A stretch of 64,000 bases of DNA, from assembly GCA_015680685.1 (NCBI GenBank), contig MNCI01004678.1, positions 734,585-798,584 of the forward strand, written 5' to 3'. Shown one piece after another: positions 12,191-25,300 of the stretch (positions within the stretch are counted from its first letter, which is position 1; each line of letters begins with the position of its first letter). A program made the translations under genes and the position numbers. Origin of the DNA: Gnetum montanum (lineage: Eukaryota > Streptophyta > Gnetopsida > Gnetales > Gnetaceae). The notes below the pieces were generated by a model that was not told where the DNA came from, searched no databases, and saw only the letters and a program-made list of their open reading frames with translations.

Positions 12191-12680
12191 AAATCAAAAA
12201 ATAGATATCTTTTGTGAAGAAAATCACTAGTGATTTTTGTTTGAAGTCTATTAGTCAAACCTTAGATATTCTATGACAAGATTCATATTGGATAGAGCTA
12301 CAAAAAGAATTATCAGAAAATGAGATATCTTGAGAATGTTGACCATACTGAAAAATAACATTTATTTGCTAAAAGATGGATTTCTTCACTTTTTTTTATG
12401 CAAGACCATTTGAGTTAATAATTGGTGAATGGCTAAGAACATCTATTTGTTTCCCCTTTTTTTTGTAATTTAATTGATTGAGCACATTCTACGAAATAGC
12501 ATCAAAAGAAAAGAAAAGGTTATCATATACTCGTAAATGTGACTCACATACATAAAACTAAATATCTAATACAGCCATATTTTCTTTATTATATTTTATC
12601 AATTAAAAATTAAACTATTTAACGGTTCATATATAATTGTCCCAATGTTGGGTGGGTGGCGGCAAATTCACCCTACAAAC
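12191..12680. other. AT-rich region upstream of EXO70
   Basis: No gene is visible. It may contain the distal EXO70 promoter; a tatataatt near 12640 is a weak TATA candidate. Confidence 0.3.
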
Positions 12681-12820
12681 AAAAAAACAATTGGGAGAAT
12701 CCTTGTCTTTATTACCAGTGTGAAACTTGAACAAGGGCGATCGTGACAAGGAAAGTGACAAAAAAAACAATTGGGAGAATCCTTGTCTTTATTACCGGTG
12801 TGAAACTTGAACAAGGGCGT
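12681..12820. repeat. 60-base direct duplication in EXO70 upstream region
   Basis: 12681-12740 and 12761-12820 match over 60 bases with two differences, at a period of 80. They lie 400-540 bases before the EXO70 start codon, so the duplication affects promoter or 5' leader DNA. Confidence 0.85.
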
Positions 12821-12904
12821 TGCAGCGTCAACGTCCGATTCTACTCCACTGCACTCCCTCAAATGAGTCGGTTGGCTGCGTTGCCTTGCATTTGCAGCTC
12901 AGCA

Positions 12905-12990
12905 AGCCAAGCCAAGCCAAGCTCAAAACAAGATTCTCCTCCTCCTCTTCCTGTTCCTGCTCCTGCTCCTTCTCCGCCTCTGCAGCGGCT
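12905..12990 (+). promoter_or_regulatory. Pyrimidine-rich tract in likely EXO70 promoter/5' leader
   Basis: An (AAGCC)n-like run is followed by a ctcctcctc/cctgctcctg-rich stretch about 230-300 bases before the ATG. CT-rich patches are common near plant core promoters and leaders. The transcription start cannot be set from sequence. Confidence 0.35.
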
Positions 12991-13220
12991 TGGTTTGGCT
13001 TGGTTGGCACGTCATGGGCTACGACCACTCCCTCCTCTCCATATTTGGGATGCACATCATGATAGCTGGCATTCAACCATAACGCTCCTCCTCTCACATC
13101 GCGGAAATTATCTTCCAAATCTCGTTGAATGCACTATATTTGCGTTTCCGATTCCGATTCTGCCGCATTTCAGAGACGCTGCAGAATTTTATGCTCAAAC
13201 CGAGATCGGCATAGATCGCA

Positions 13221-13361
13221 ATGGCAATGCAGATGGAGAGCGTAGTAAGGCTTAAAAAGAAGTTGCAGAGGAGCCAAACTGTGACCGATAACATGGTCAC
13301 TATTCTCGGTTCTTTCGATCGCCGTCTTGCCTCCCTCGATGCCTCAATGCGCATTTCCGAG
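13221..13361 (+). CDS. EXO70A1: EXO70 exon 1
   Basis: Codons 1-47, from the ATG (MAMQMESVVRLKKK...) to ISE before donor gtatcg. This ATG is chosen because family similarity begins within 10-15 residues. A later in-frame ATG (codon 3 or 5) could also serve. Confidence 0.9.
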
Positions 13362-16300
13362 GTATCGATTCCAGGCTTCAATTCACCAAACCAATCTAAT
13401 TAAATGCTTTGTCAATTTGGCAACACATTCAGTGAATGAATGCTCACATTCTGCAGCTGAAGTATAATTATCGTGTAATCAATTCATCTGTTGTTCTCAC
13501 GTAGTTCTGAAATAAATCAGAGAAACACATTTAATTAAAAGCAATTGAGAGGGCCCCGGACTTTGAAAATAAATCATTATGCCGTGAAACAATTTTTGAT
13601 GCTGAGATGAGCATTCCTAACTCTATTTTATATAAAAATTTTTACGGCCTAACATTTAGAAAGTTGAATTATGAACGAACGCCAACAAATTGGCAATGGT
13701 TGACGCAGCGCTTTCTTGTCCGAAGATTTTGAATCATAGTAACATGCTTACTGTACAAAATTTTTGTGAAGGTCCAAACGGACGTTGTCAGGAAGGCGCA
13801 TAACAATATTGAGAGGACTCTTAGACTGGCAGAGGATATTTTATCGCATTACGATATTTCGATAGCGGTAAGCCTATTAATTAGCCAGCCATTTTTCTGC
13901 TTTTGTTTTCGGCAAACACTGAATGGTTATTACTGCTCGCGCAATGTGCATAATCTAATAGACCCATGCTTATAGTAAGCTTCCTGACGTGTTTCAGGTC
14001 AGGAGAAAAATCATGGAGGCACCCCGCGAAGATCTGCAAGGTTTTCTTGCTGCAGTTGATAAACTCCAACAAAAACTTGATTTTTTAAGCCGCACCAGTG
14101 CTTCAACAAGTAGAGAAACGATTATCAACAATGCCCGTGATCTACTTTCGAAAGCTATAATGAAACTTGAGCAAGAGTTTATGTATTTGCTATCGTATCA
14201 AAGGTTTGCTTTACTCTCGGCAGTAACGTTCTAGGTTATAAAGTGCAATTTGGTAAAATATTTGGCCATGTTATCTTCTCAAAACAGACATCGACAATGT
14301 TGGGTTACATATACGGAGTTGCTAATATGGATTACTCTTTTTATTGCACACTTTTTACCATTTAACATTATCCAGAATTACGGTGGAAACATTTTCCTTG
14401 TTGTAGAAGTTTGATCGTTGTATTTATCGTGATTTAAAATTTCTTTTCTGCACAATGCAGTTAATGGCAACAAACATATCCATCTCTGTTTTTCATATTC
14501 ACATCCTACGAGTTTTCTCATTGCTACAAGAAGATCAACTTTACAGCTAATGTTCTGTACATTCATTGCATTATTATCATCGGTACTGAAAGTACTATGA
14601 TCGAAGATGATTATTTTAATTGTTAATAAATCTTCATTTTAGAATGTTGTATATCGCTTTGTCTGCCAGTGGGCTGTTACATTTAGCATTTTGAACATGT
14701 CAATTTGTGTATTTATTGATAAGCTTTAAATAGACAGGTAAGTTATACATTCTGCATAGCAACCTTACTAAGCAAACAACTTCTTATCTCAGCCCAAGCT
14801 TTTGTAGTCTCAAACTGTCAACTCCAGTTGATATCCAGCATGATACTCTAGCAAAGTTTGGAATTTGAGCTTTCTTCAGCTTCCGTAGAACAAACTAATC
14901 CCCCACTACTTTCTTCCATTATCGTAAAAAGGGGGGAAAAAGGAAAGAAAAACTAGCTATGTGCATTATTAGGCGTCACTGACAGCATCTAATCTATCTT
15001 CTACTACCCCTATGAAAGCTGGAATTCTTGTTGACGATGCTGTGAAAATGTCCTTTCAATGTTAAAATGCTGAAGCAATCACGTGAAGGTATTTTCAGTT
15101 TTACTCATTTCTTTTACACAATTTCATTTATACCAGTTTATTTGGAATCCCTTGGCTTATGTGAGGTAAGGAGTCCAATTCCCTACGTGGGGAGTTAGGT
15201 TATATGGGAGAAACTGACAGATATTAATATCAATTTTTTTTCTCTTGCGGGTAAAATATCTGAAGCCAATGCTGGTGATTTGTTGAAGAGTTTTAACTTC
15301 TAATCTTTGTTAAAGGTTCGTATCAGTTGTTTAGGGCATTCTATGGGATAGGCTACTAAGAAGGTTTTCTGGCTTGTCCTTAAGGTTGTGTTTGCCGTGG
15401 TTTTAGTTTTAAATGCCATTTGAAAGATAAGACGTCCGAATTCTTTTTCCTATGGATAAGTCACACACTGCGGGTGAACCATGTTAAATATTTCCTGTTT
15501 CTCATTGTTTTTGTGCTCTATTCTATTTTTTGAATTTCAGTTAGCTTCATGCCTATTCTACATTTTGTAGGATAAGTGGTATCAAGGTATGACATGGTTC
15601 TTAGTTGTTCTGGCAAAGAAAAGGATTTTGCTGTTATACGTAGCTTCACAGCAATTTGTTTGTTTGTTGTTGGTACTACAAAAAGAGAAAGCAACACGAT
15701 TGAGAATATGAATGAAGCCAATTGGCTGGTTTGAAAACGTTGGCTCTTAGGAAGCCACCCTAACATGTATGAGGTCTTCTTTCTTGGTCTCAACTTTGAC
15801 TTTTGGCCATTTTCAGTGCAACTGCAATTTGGCCATGATCGATTTAGGGTTTGCGGTGAGGTCATGGTAGAGAAAACGGAAGACTGCTATTGGATTGTGG
15901 CTTAACTTCAATTCACGGTCTTCTTCCCACTGAGTTTTTGAGGTCATGGTAGAGAAAACGGAGGACTGCTATTGGATTGTGGCTTAACTTCAATTCACGG
16001 TCTTCTTCCCACTGAGTTTTTGATTGCTGTGAGTGAGTTGCAACTAGACCTTGTGGAATCTTAGAAACAAAGATGATTTTTTGATTAGTAAAACAGTAAC
16101 TGAACCACGACTCGTAGTGAGGTTGCAGTAGGATTGCAAATGGGCTGTGACTCATGATATGTAGGAGACTAAGAAAAATGACAAACTGCGAGTTGGCTGC
16201 AACTTGCAGTACAGATGTACTGGCCGCAACCCATGGGAAGGTTGTGGTGTGGCTTTTGAACTTACTGTGACTTATACTGTGGTTGCAGTGGATGTCTATG

Positions 16301-19300
16301 TTGACTACAACTTGCGGTGAGTCTCAGTTTGCTTAAAGAGCTGAAACCTGAGAATGGTCTTGGTGTTCTTGAGGCCATTGTTTTTGATGCGGAAGCCTTT
16401 GATCTTCTATGGAGACCTGTCTTATTTAGGTGAGAGGGCATTCACACCCTCGGAACTTGCAAAAACTCCCTTGAATGGGAGATTTAAAGAGTTTAATGAT
16501 GAAATCTTGTATCTTGTTGGCTTGACAAGACTTTATATTTGGGCAAATGAAATTATCCCTTCCAAACTGAAATGTGCTTAGACGAGCATGCAATTGGAAC
16601 ACAAGAACAATGCAATTCAAGGAGCAACAATGGAGCCTATACTCCAAGAGATTCAAGTATATGAGCTTGTCTCTACAATGATTACCAAGTAATTGATGTA
16701 TTGAAATAAGTTTTGAAATGAAATTGAAGTAATATTGAGATAGATTGAAACACGGTTGAAATAGATGAAACAACTAAAACGCAATGGTATCAAACATGCA
16801 CTAAGCTTGAGAAAATGAGACAATCAGACGGAAGCAAGACTTCACATTCTATTATTCTCTAAAAAGATAACAAATGAAGACCATCTTCTTAGAAAAGAGT
16901 TAGATTAACTACATTAAGCAGAGATGATGAGGGCTTTCATTTTGTCCCCAAGATTGCACAATGTTTTGAATGAAAAACGTCACTAGAGTTTTGACAGTTT
17001 CTAAAGCAATGAAGTGAGTTGCATAATCATGAAATTAAGTGAGGCGTAGCATTTTAGTGTGTCATGTTGGTGCTTTCAGAAACGCACATCAATGTCAAGA
17101 TTCTTCTAAAGAACATGGTGTATTGTCTTCATATTTGTCGTGGTTATCCAACATATCAATTCTTAGGATTTTTGATGTAGTGTTGTAAAGAATTATTTCA
17201 AAGTCGTAGTGTGTTTGAAGGGATTGAATGAAGTTGGTCCTGAACAAAAGCTGGGAATCCAATCAAAATCTCTGATCAAGGAAATAAAACCATTCTTAGT
17301 GTACCTAGCAGCACATGTTCCAGTGTTTTCCTTTGTTGATGTAAACTTTCTCAATTTTTGATCAGCTATATCATTGTAGATGAAACTTATATCTTGAAGA
17401 ACCCGTATGTATTTGTCTTCAATCAGAACTTCTTGGTATGCCACTGTGGCCATCTCTACCTTTGCTGCATATTTTGCATGCTATTACAGCTTTCCTGTTT
17501 TCCATTTTTCACTTAATTTCTTAGTGGATTAAGATTTTCAAAATGTACATTGATACATCCTCTAAAACCTTGAAAAAGATTTAGTTATATTTTTCAACGT
17601 TGGAAATTTTTCACAGTAGTGGTAGGAGAAATAATACATTCAACAATTGATAGTATGTTAAAAATAAAATAACGAATTGATTTTGTCAAATTCTTGGTGA
17701 ATTTTTTGTTTGTTTTAGAAACGAATTTTTTTCATATACCTTTTATCTTCTTTCAATACGTCATTCAGACAAGAGAATGTATAACCCCATGGACGTGTCA
17801 TATCTTGAATTTGAACTAAGAGGATAATGTTGGCGAAAAACAATATAGCAGAGCACATGAATAGAAAAATGACAACATGCAAAGGAAAACGAGGGATAGT
17901 ATTGCAGAAAAATCTTGAAGATAATGAGCAAAATTCAAACAAAAACTAGAACAAGAACAACAGTTGATACAAAATGATAAATAAGAAACACAAGATTTAC
18001 AATGTAAAAACCCTTATCAATAGAGTAAAACCTCCATAGGAAAAGCCCAACTCTTATTGCTCAATTGATTCAAATGAGGAGTTTACACAATGACTAGGGA
18101 TCCAACCTTTAAATACGTGAAGCCATAGACTTCAATTTAGATGTTTGGTAGTTATCCTTCTAGAAGGATATTACCAAAGGAGAACATTCTGAAGAATCAC
18201 TTCTAAATTAAAAACAGACCTCACAGGACTATCTAGAAAGAAGGCATTAATTAACAATAGTTCATCTGCTGCAAAAGGTGAGATTTGTCAATTAAACAAT
18301 AAAGCTATAAGATTTGACTTCACATTCATAACATATTGGTATTCTCATTTTCTTACTCTTTGTAACCAGTGCTTGCCTTCATGATGAAGTTTCTCTACTC
18401 TGAGTTTGACAAACTTCTTCCATTCAAAAAATGGTGATAACTTTTTCATAGTCAATTGCTGTGAAGATATTAGTACTGATTATTGTCACCGGATGACCCC
18501 AACTTCCTAACAATGCTCCCAACAAGATCAACATGCGTTCATATCTTGTGCTTTGTGAATATGCAACTGTAACAACTGAACCCATAATGTTAACAACTTT
18601 AAGAATTAATGCTTATGAGGATTTCAGATATCTATTTGAACATTGTCATATCAGTGGTTACTTAAGAACTTTTGAAAAAATTCCTTCATTCAGTAACCAT
18701 GGCTACTCCATTCTTTCTTTGGTGCATGAATGGATCTTTTGGTCGTCTCATGCTTGGCTTGTTGTTTTTCTACTTGTTAAATATTATGTGCTTTATTGAC
18801 AGTGCAACAGGAATAAGGAATAAAGTTCAGGAACATATATTGCTTTGCTAGGCATGAAGATAAGGACACTTGCTTTGTTTTGCCGGATTAAAAATATTAG
18901 TAATGAATTACGACTAGCCATATTTTTTCATTGCCGAAATGGATGCCATGATGCTTTTTTTGCACCTTTTGGATGAAAGCACTGTAATAGCTTAAAGTAC
19001 AAAGACACAACTCTCTTTTAACTAATTTGATATTTTGTTGTTCAGAAAAGTCAAAGAGCCTGAAAAGTTAGTTAATCCATTACAAGGCTTGAAGAGACAG
19101 AATTCAATGTATTCACAGAAATACTCTGCTGATTGGACACCCGTCACAAAGATTTCTCAAACTGGAAGTGATATCAGTTCAATTGATGCTGCACATCCAA
19201 TAACAAAAACTATGATTCCAGCAAAGGGTGTATCTGATTTGAACGCAATTGCAAAGCGCATGATTAATACAGGGCACCATCATCAATGCACAAAAGTATA

Positions 19301-22300
19301 CAGGTATCTGAGTTAGTGCTAAATATCCCTAATGAATTGTCCTAGATATCTTTTCTTTGATATATTGTCTGGCTTTTTTTTTCTGTTTTTTTGAAATCTT
19401 TGGCCGAAGTTGTTGAAACCGAACTATTAGTTCGATGACAATCTGCATGTTCAAGCATGCTAAGACCATTTAGTGTTTGTTTGGATCATTGCACTTGAAG
19501 TTTTAAAGACTTTGCTTGTAATTCAATAAATGATAAAAATTATTTGCTTCGCATCTAATTATTAAAAAATTAAAAGTATGACTACTCTAGAAGCCCATTA
19601 ATCTGTCTTTACCAACCTTAGGCACTATTGTACTGATGGTAGTCTTCATGCTATATATAGAGATTGTGTGAATGTTGCAAAATATTCAAGTACACGTTGC
19701 TGCTAAGATACAAGAAATGGGAAAAATGGTCCTACACTGCTAGGAACCTTTGAAATAGATTCGAGATTTTGCTCTTAACACAATCAATGACAAAAAATTT
19801 TCTTTGCATTTGTTTGTTAAAGATCTAAAATAAAATCATGCCATAAGCTCCCTATTTGAAATCTCTAACAACCTAAGGTACTCTTTTAATGATTCTGATC
19901 TTTGCACTTTAGGTTGAGATTGTGTGAATTTTGCAAGTATGCAAGAACACATTGAAGCTTAGAGACAACAAATGACACTGTTGCTAACTCTGATATAAAT
20001 TCGATGGATAATGATCTGAACACAAATAAAAATTTAATTTTAAATGGACAAATAGATGCGTTAATTTGAAGATGCCTCCCAAGATTGAATATTTCTCCAA
20101 AAATTCAACCACATAGCAGTGCATGTATACTTTCATGTTATTTTAGAATCCTAAAAAACTCACTGTGATTAGGAAGTTATGGCTAGTGCAAGGAAACCTT
20201 GATAGATTGGCTTTGATACAGAGTCTGCTTGGAATGCCTATATTTGAACCCTTGGAAAACTGTCAATAATTATTTCATCAAGGTATATCTGTGCTCAAAT
20301 CAGTCAGTGAGGCATATCTTACTTGGTTGGAGCATGTGGCATGTGATTTGCAAGTCACATGTTTGATCCTAGGGGGTATTCTGAGACATGTACCAACCTA
20401 GGAGCATGGTAAAACTATAGGTTCAGGGTATAGTGTCAGGTAGACGGTCAGCCATAGAAAATCATCATGAAATCCTTCACCTACCTTAATGATCAGCCCA
20501 TTTAGATATGATAAAGGGGCTGTGATGATGATATGTGTACTCAAATCAAGCCTTAGGGTGTTTAATTTATAGCAAATCAAGAATTTATTTCCATCATGCA
20601 AGTTATGATCCTTACAATCTGATAGTGTCCTATTTCTTGTTTCCCTGCCTATAAGGCCTATATTTAAATCCTTGCAAATTTTTCCATGCATATCCATTTG
20701 AGATTTATGAGTGGTCAATTCAAATATTTGGACATTTACTTTCCAATGAAGCAAGAATTGCATGAGAAGGTTGAGTAGTTTACAAGTTGTGGCCTTACAA
20801 GTTGATGGCAATAAACAAAAGCCGACCGTCTGGTTCATCTCATTTGCACGTTAGAAAGAAATGGTCATGATTGCTATCTTGCTTATGTGTATCCTTTTAG
20901 TACAAGCAGAAATTTCTTAACTTTCTTATGAAGATGTTGCACATCATATGGAAGGATTGAAATTGAGAATTCAACAAGAGTTCACCTTCATGAACGTTTA
21001 ATATTTGGATGAAGATTGTGATCTTTCTTCAGAGATTCAAAGCAAACTTGAAGATGCAAAGGTGAAAGATCAAATAGTTGGCATGGACAAAGATAAATTC
21101 AACTTCAGCGAAAGAGGAAGGGGCCAAAGGATCTCAAATTAAGTGTTAAAGGATTAAGATTCGGATCAAAGGGCTTCGTATTATGATTATAGCTAAGCAA
21201 ACTCAGTTAGACAGAAAATGCAAAGAGTAGAAACAAAGCAAGAAGATAATACAAGAAGGGTTCTAGGCTGAATGAATTTTCCTTTTGACATACCCCTGAA
21301 TTTATATTAAAAGAAACACGTTACTAACAAGATCTTTAGTAAAGACATATGCGACCTGATTTTCAGACTTTACAAAAGGTATCCAAATTAGTCCCTCATT
21401 CAGCTTCTCTTTGATGAAATGCTTGCCAATCATAATGTGCTTTGTCCTATCATGTTGGATTGGACTGGATTTGATTGTGAGCAATATTAGCAGCAGTCTT
21501 GTTATCACAATACTGTAAGAAAGATCTATTATATGCCATCTTTAGGTCTTGTGTTAGAGTCTAAAAGCCATGAGAGTTTGTAAACACCATATGCTGTAGC
21601 TTTGTACTCTGCTTTTGCGCTAATCTCACAACCACTATTTGCTTCTTACCTTACTAGATAACTAAAATTTCCCCAACAATACCCTAATGTACACTTTCTA
21701 TCATTAGGTGATCCAGCCCACTCAATATCAGTAAAGGTTTCTACCCTTAGGTGGCCATGATTTAGCATCAGAATTATGGAGAGTAGGAAGATCATATCTC
21801 CCCAATTTGTTAAAGCCAATGAAGGAAGGAGGTAACTTGTTAAAGCCAACAAAGGAAAGAGTTAACTTTAGCCCTATAATCAACCCATCACTATAATGAG
21901 TCATGTTCTTGCTAGTTGCTTGTGTAAGTCTAGCACTATGTTTTGAGAATTTGGAGAAAAAATTTGGGCTGAATTTTGAAAAGTTGGTTATACAGGGTCC
22001 TATACAAAAGCTTTTGCAGCCTTTTTAAATCTATCAAACCACACTCTAGGTGGTTGCTTCATACCATATAGAGCTTTTATCAATTTACCTAATTTTACCA
22101 AATCTTTGATTTCAAATTCATTATTCAAATACCCTTTCAATCTGGAAATTTCTTCAGAATTAATTTCTGTCACCAGTATCTCATTAATCTATGCAATGAA
22201 AATTGTGATCATATGCTTGCATTGGTTGGAGGACATATTGTGATTGACATTACTTTGTTAGTATTCAAAAGCTGTTATAGCCTTCTTGAATTTGGCCAAC

Positions 22301-25300
22301 CGCCTTCTTGGTGATTGCTTCAGAGCATATAGAATTTTCATCTCTTTACATACTTTACCTTCTATCTTCTAACAAAAATTTCTAGTGGAATTTCCATATA
22401 TATATATTTTTACCAATTCTTCATGCAAAAATGCAATCTTTACATCTAGTTACCACACATCCCATCTTAGATTTGCTGCACAAGAAAGATCTTGGATGGA
22501 ATTCATATTAGATATAAGAGTAGATGTTTCATGATAAACTCTTAATTGTTCCTTTAGCCTTTTGTTTAATGGTAAATACCCAGTTGAATCTTCTTGTCTT
22601 TTTTCTAGCCTGAAGAGTAGTAAGCTCCCAAGTATCATTTCTTGTCAAAGCTTTAATCTTCTTCACCAAGCTTATTTTCACTTAGGATTAGGAAAACTTC
22701 CTTCTAGCGGCTAGTTTCTCAGGCCTGCCACGCGTGGAGTGAAATCGAGGCAGCAATGGGTGTGACGCCAACGTTTGAGCCGGACTGTGCCATCTTCCGG
22801 GAGGATGAGGAGCTGTGGCGGTTGGTAACCCAGTGCGGCTGGTCTGCCCTGCTGCAGCAGCAGGTCGGCGACCCAGATCTGGCGGATGACCCCTTTTTCG
22901 CTAATTGGGACAGCGACCGGACCGTCTTCTAAGGACGCGAGATTCGGGTCACCGAATCCGCTATCGCCAACTATCTGGGGGCCTAGGCCGTTGGAGAAAT
23001 CATTTTGCCAACCACCCATGGCCTGTAGGATGCTGAGCTTTTCTTTGACGGGCCTATGCCATGCACGCAAAGCCGATAGGTTCCCAGATCTTCCCTCCCC
23101 CGTCTCTAGGCTCGGGCGGCCGATCTGGTGGACCATTTTTTCATCCAATCTGGCAACGGGTCCAAGCTTTAGGGTCTGCACTTTGTTTTTATGCGTTGTT
23201 TAAAGTTAGGCCTCCAGGTTAACCTCCTGCGTTTTTTCCTGGAGGCCCTCCTTCTTAAGCGACGTAGCCGTCATTCGGGGTTGATCCTGGCTCTGTGGAG
23301 GGGGGCTAGGGGGACGCCTGGCCCATCGTCCTTTGCCCCCTGCGGGGGGTCACCCCTGCCTGCCCCCCTGTTGCCCCCCTGACCCCTCGGTCTCGTCCAG
23401 CTGGGGGACCCGCTGGACCCTGCCAGCGACAACCTTTGCACGGTTGGGAGCGTTGCCTCCTTGCTAGCCTCATTAGGTCGGCTTCCCCCTTTCCAGACCC
23501 CTCCAGCGGCCGCACAAACTGGGACAAAGAACTGCGATAGGCCAAGCAAAGAGCCGTGGTCGACGTGCGGGAGGCGGAGCAGTGTGAGTGGGAGGCCAAA
23601 TGGCACGAGGCCCTCGCTCAGGCTCGGGCCGACTTGGAAGCCCAGTTCCATGAGCGGGAATAGGAGCGGATGAGACAACACGAGCTAATGGCGGAGGCCG
23701 CTCAGGCCCGGTTAATTGATGAAGTCCAGGCCCAAGTGCAGGAGGAATTGAGGCAGGAGGACGTGGCCCGTAGAGCGTGGGAGGAGGAGGAGAGGGTCGA
23801 GTAGGAGCGTTTGCAGGAGGAGGAGGAGCAGAGGCAAAGACAGCTTGATCGGGCACACGAGCATAGTGCCTGGCAGTGGCTTAGGGGGGAAGATGCCCGC
23901 ACCTCATCTTGGGCATCAGTTGTGAGAGATCCTGGGGGGAACTCCAGAGACATATCTGTCAAACCTTGGTGTGCTTTCACCCAGACGTGGGGGATTCACC
24001 GGCGGACCGGAGCAGGCGGGAATCTGCTATGCAGGATATCCAACAGGCGGCAAATTTCATGGACACCGAGGATCACCACAACACTTTGGATCTGCTACAT
24101 GAGCTGGAATGCCCGCACTGCGCCTACCGTCGGTTGCCGACTCATCCCCTAGGGGATCAGGAATGGGTCCCGCCCCCCCTCCTCCCGACGATGTTGTTTC
24201 CTTTTGCCCCTGCCCCCCTGCTCCGTGGGCCATTTCTGATGACCCTCAAATTGTATACTCCTGTACTATAATTTTTCAGTAATACACTCCCAAACATTCT
24301 CTCTCAAAAAAATACATTTTTAGTTGGACTAGACCTTATAGCATTATCTTGCTAGAATTTAGTCTAGGCCTATTTGGATCCTTTTGGACTAGGGGGCTGA
24401 ACCCCTTCCTTGACAATTTTCTTCTGCCCACCAAGGTTCTTCTCTTGCAACTCTTGGTTTACCTTTTTCCTTTCGACCCTTGTATCCCTTAGCAGAATGA
24501 TTACTCATTTCGTAGAAGTTGCATCAATTCCTTTGTTTTGCTAGGTCCCTACCTTGTGATTTTGGGCCCTTACACTTGTTTGTTTGGACAATTCCCCCCT
24601 AGCCTGGGGCTGAAACATTCTTATACTCCACTATCAAAGTATCTAGTTCCCATTCAGTCTACAAGTAACATCCTTTAAGATCTTGGAATCTTCTAGGTTG
24701 TGCTAGATGTAGAACCTGGGAAAACCCATTTAACTTTTGGATGCTGTGAATTTGTATAGAGCAATAAAGTCCCTGAAGAACCTAGCAAAAGCCTTGAGGA
24801 AAGAGGCAAACCGAGCCTCCTATGATAGATTATGAACTCGTACATAGATTGATGCCTTGTCAAATATGCTACGATCTTTGTAGGTGTTGGGATGCCAGTG
24901 GGTTAGCACCAAATCCTATGTCTCAATGAGCCAAGGCCCTTCTTTCAGTACATAGTCTTGATCTACAATCAATCAAAAAGTGAACAAGAGGAGATTGTTT
25001 GCGAGAATCTGAATCTCAACCTTTGGCACCTTCCAAGAAGAAATTTCCCAGCACTTGATTTGCTTAACCTATGGCCTGAGGCCAATAGAGACAAACTTGT
25101 TCACCAAACACCATGCTGTATCGGCCACACCAACATTGCTGAATGTCTTGGATAGATGGAACTGAGCTGCAACCTGCTTGCTTCCAGCACTACAATACCC
25201 TAGCATTTGGTTGCCAAGTCCATGAGGACCTAGGGGCCTTCTCTATTAGATTCTACATAGAATTTAGCGGCCATCATTTAGAGGGATGGTTAGGTGCTTC

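Noticed and set aside
12743-13255. 170-codon frame before EXO70
   Set aside because: It starts at a non-ATG codon, is driven by CT-rich low complexity, lies on the EXO70 leader and overlaps exon 1 in another frame; no family signature.
20300-20400. tRNA gene
   Set aside because: Box spacing is right, but stems are not convincing.
22711-23856. Long minus-strand frames in GC-rich DNA
   Set aside because: Shadows of the E1 coding region; the same minus-strand text appears opposite E2 and E3, and the plus-strand frame carries the conserved blocks.
22640-24330. Target-site duplication of E1
   Set aside because: Compared sequence before 22697 and after the A tail; no duplication of ten or more bases found.
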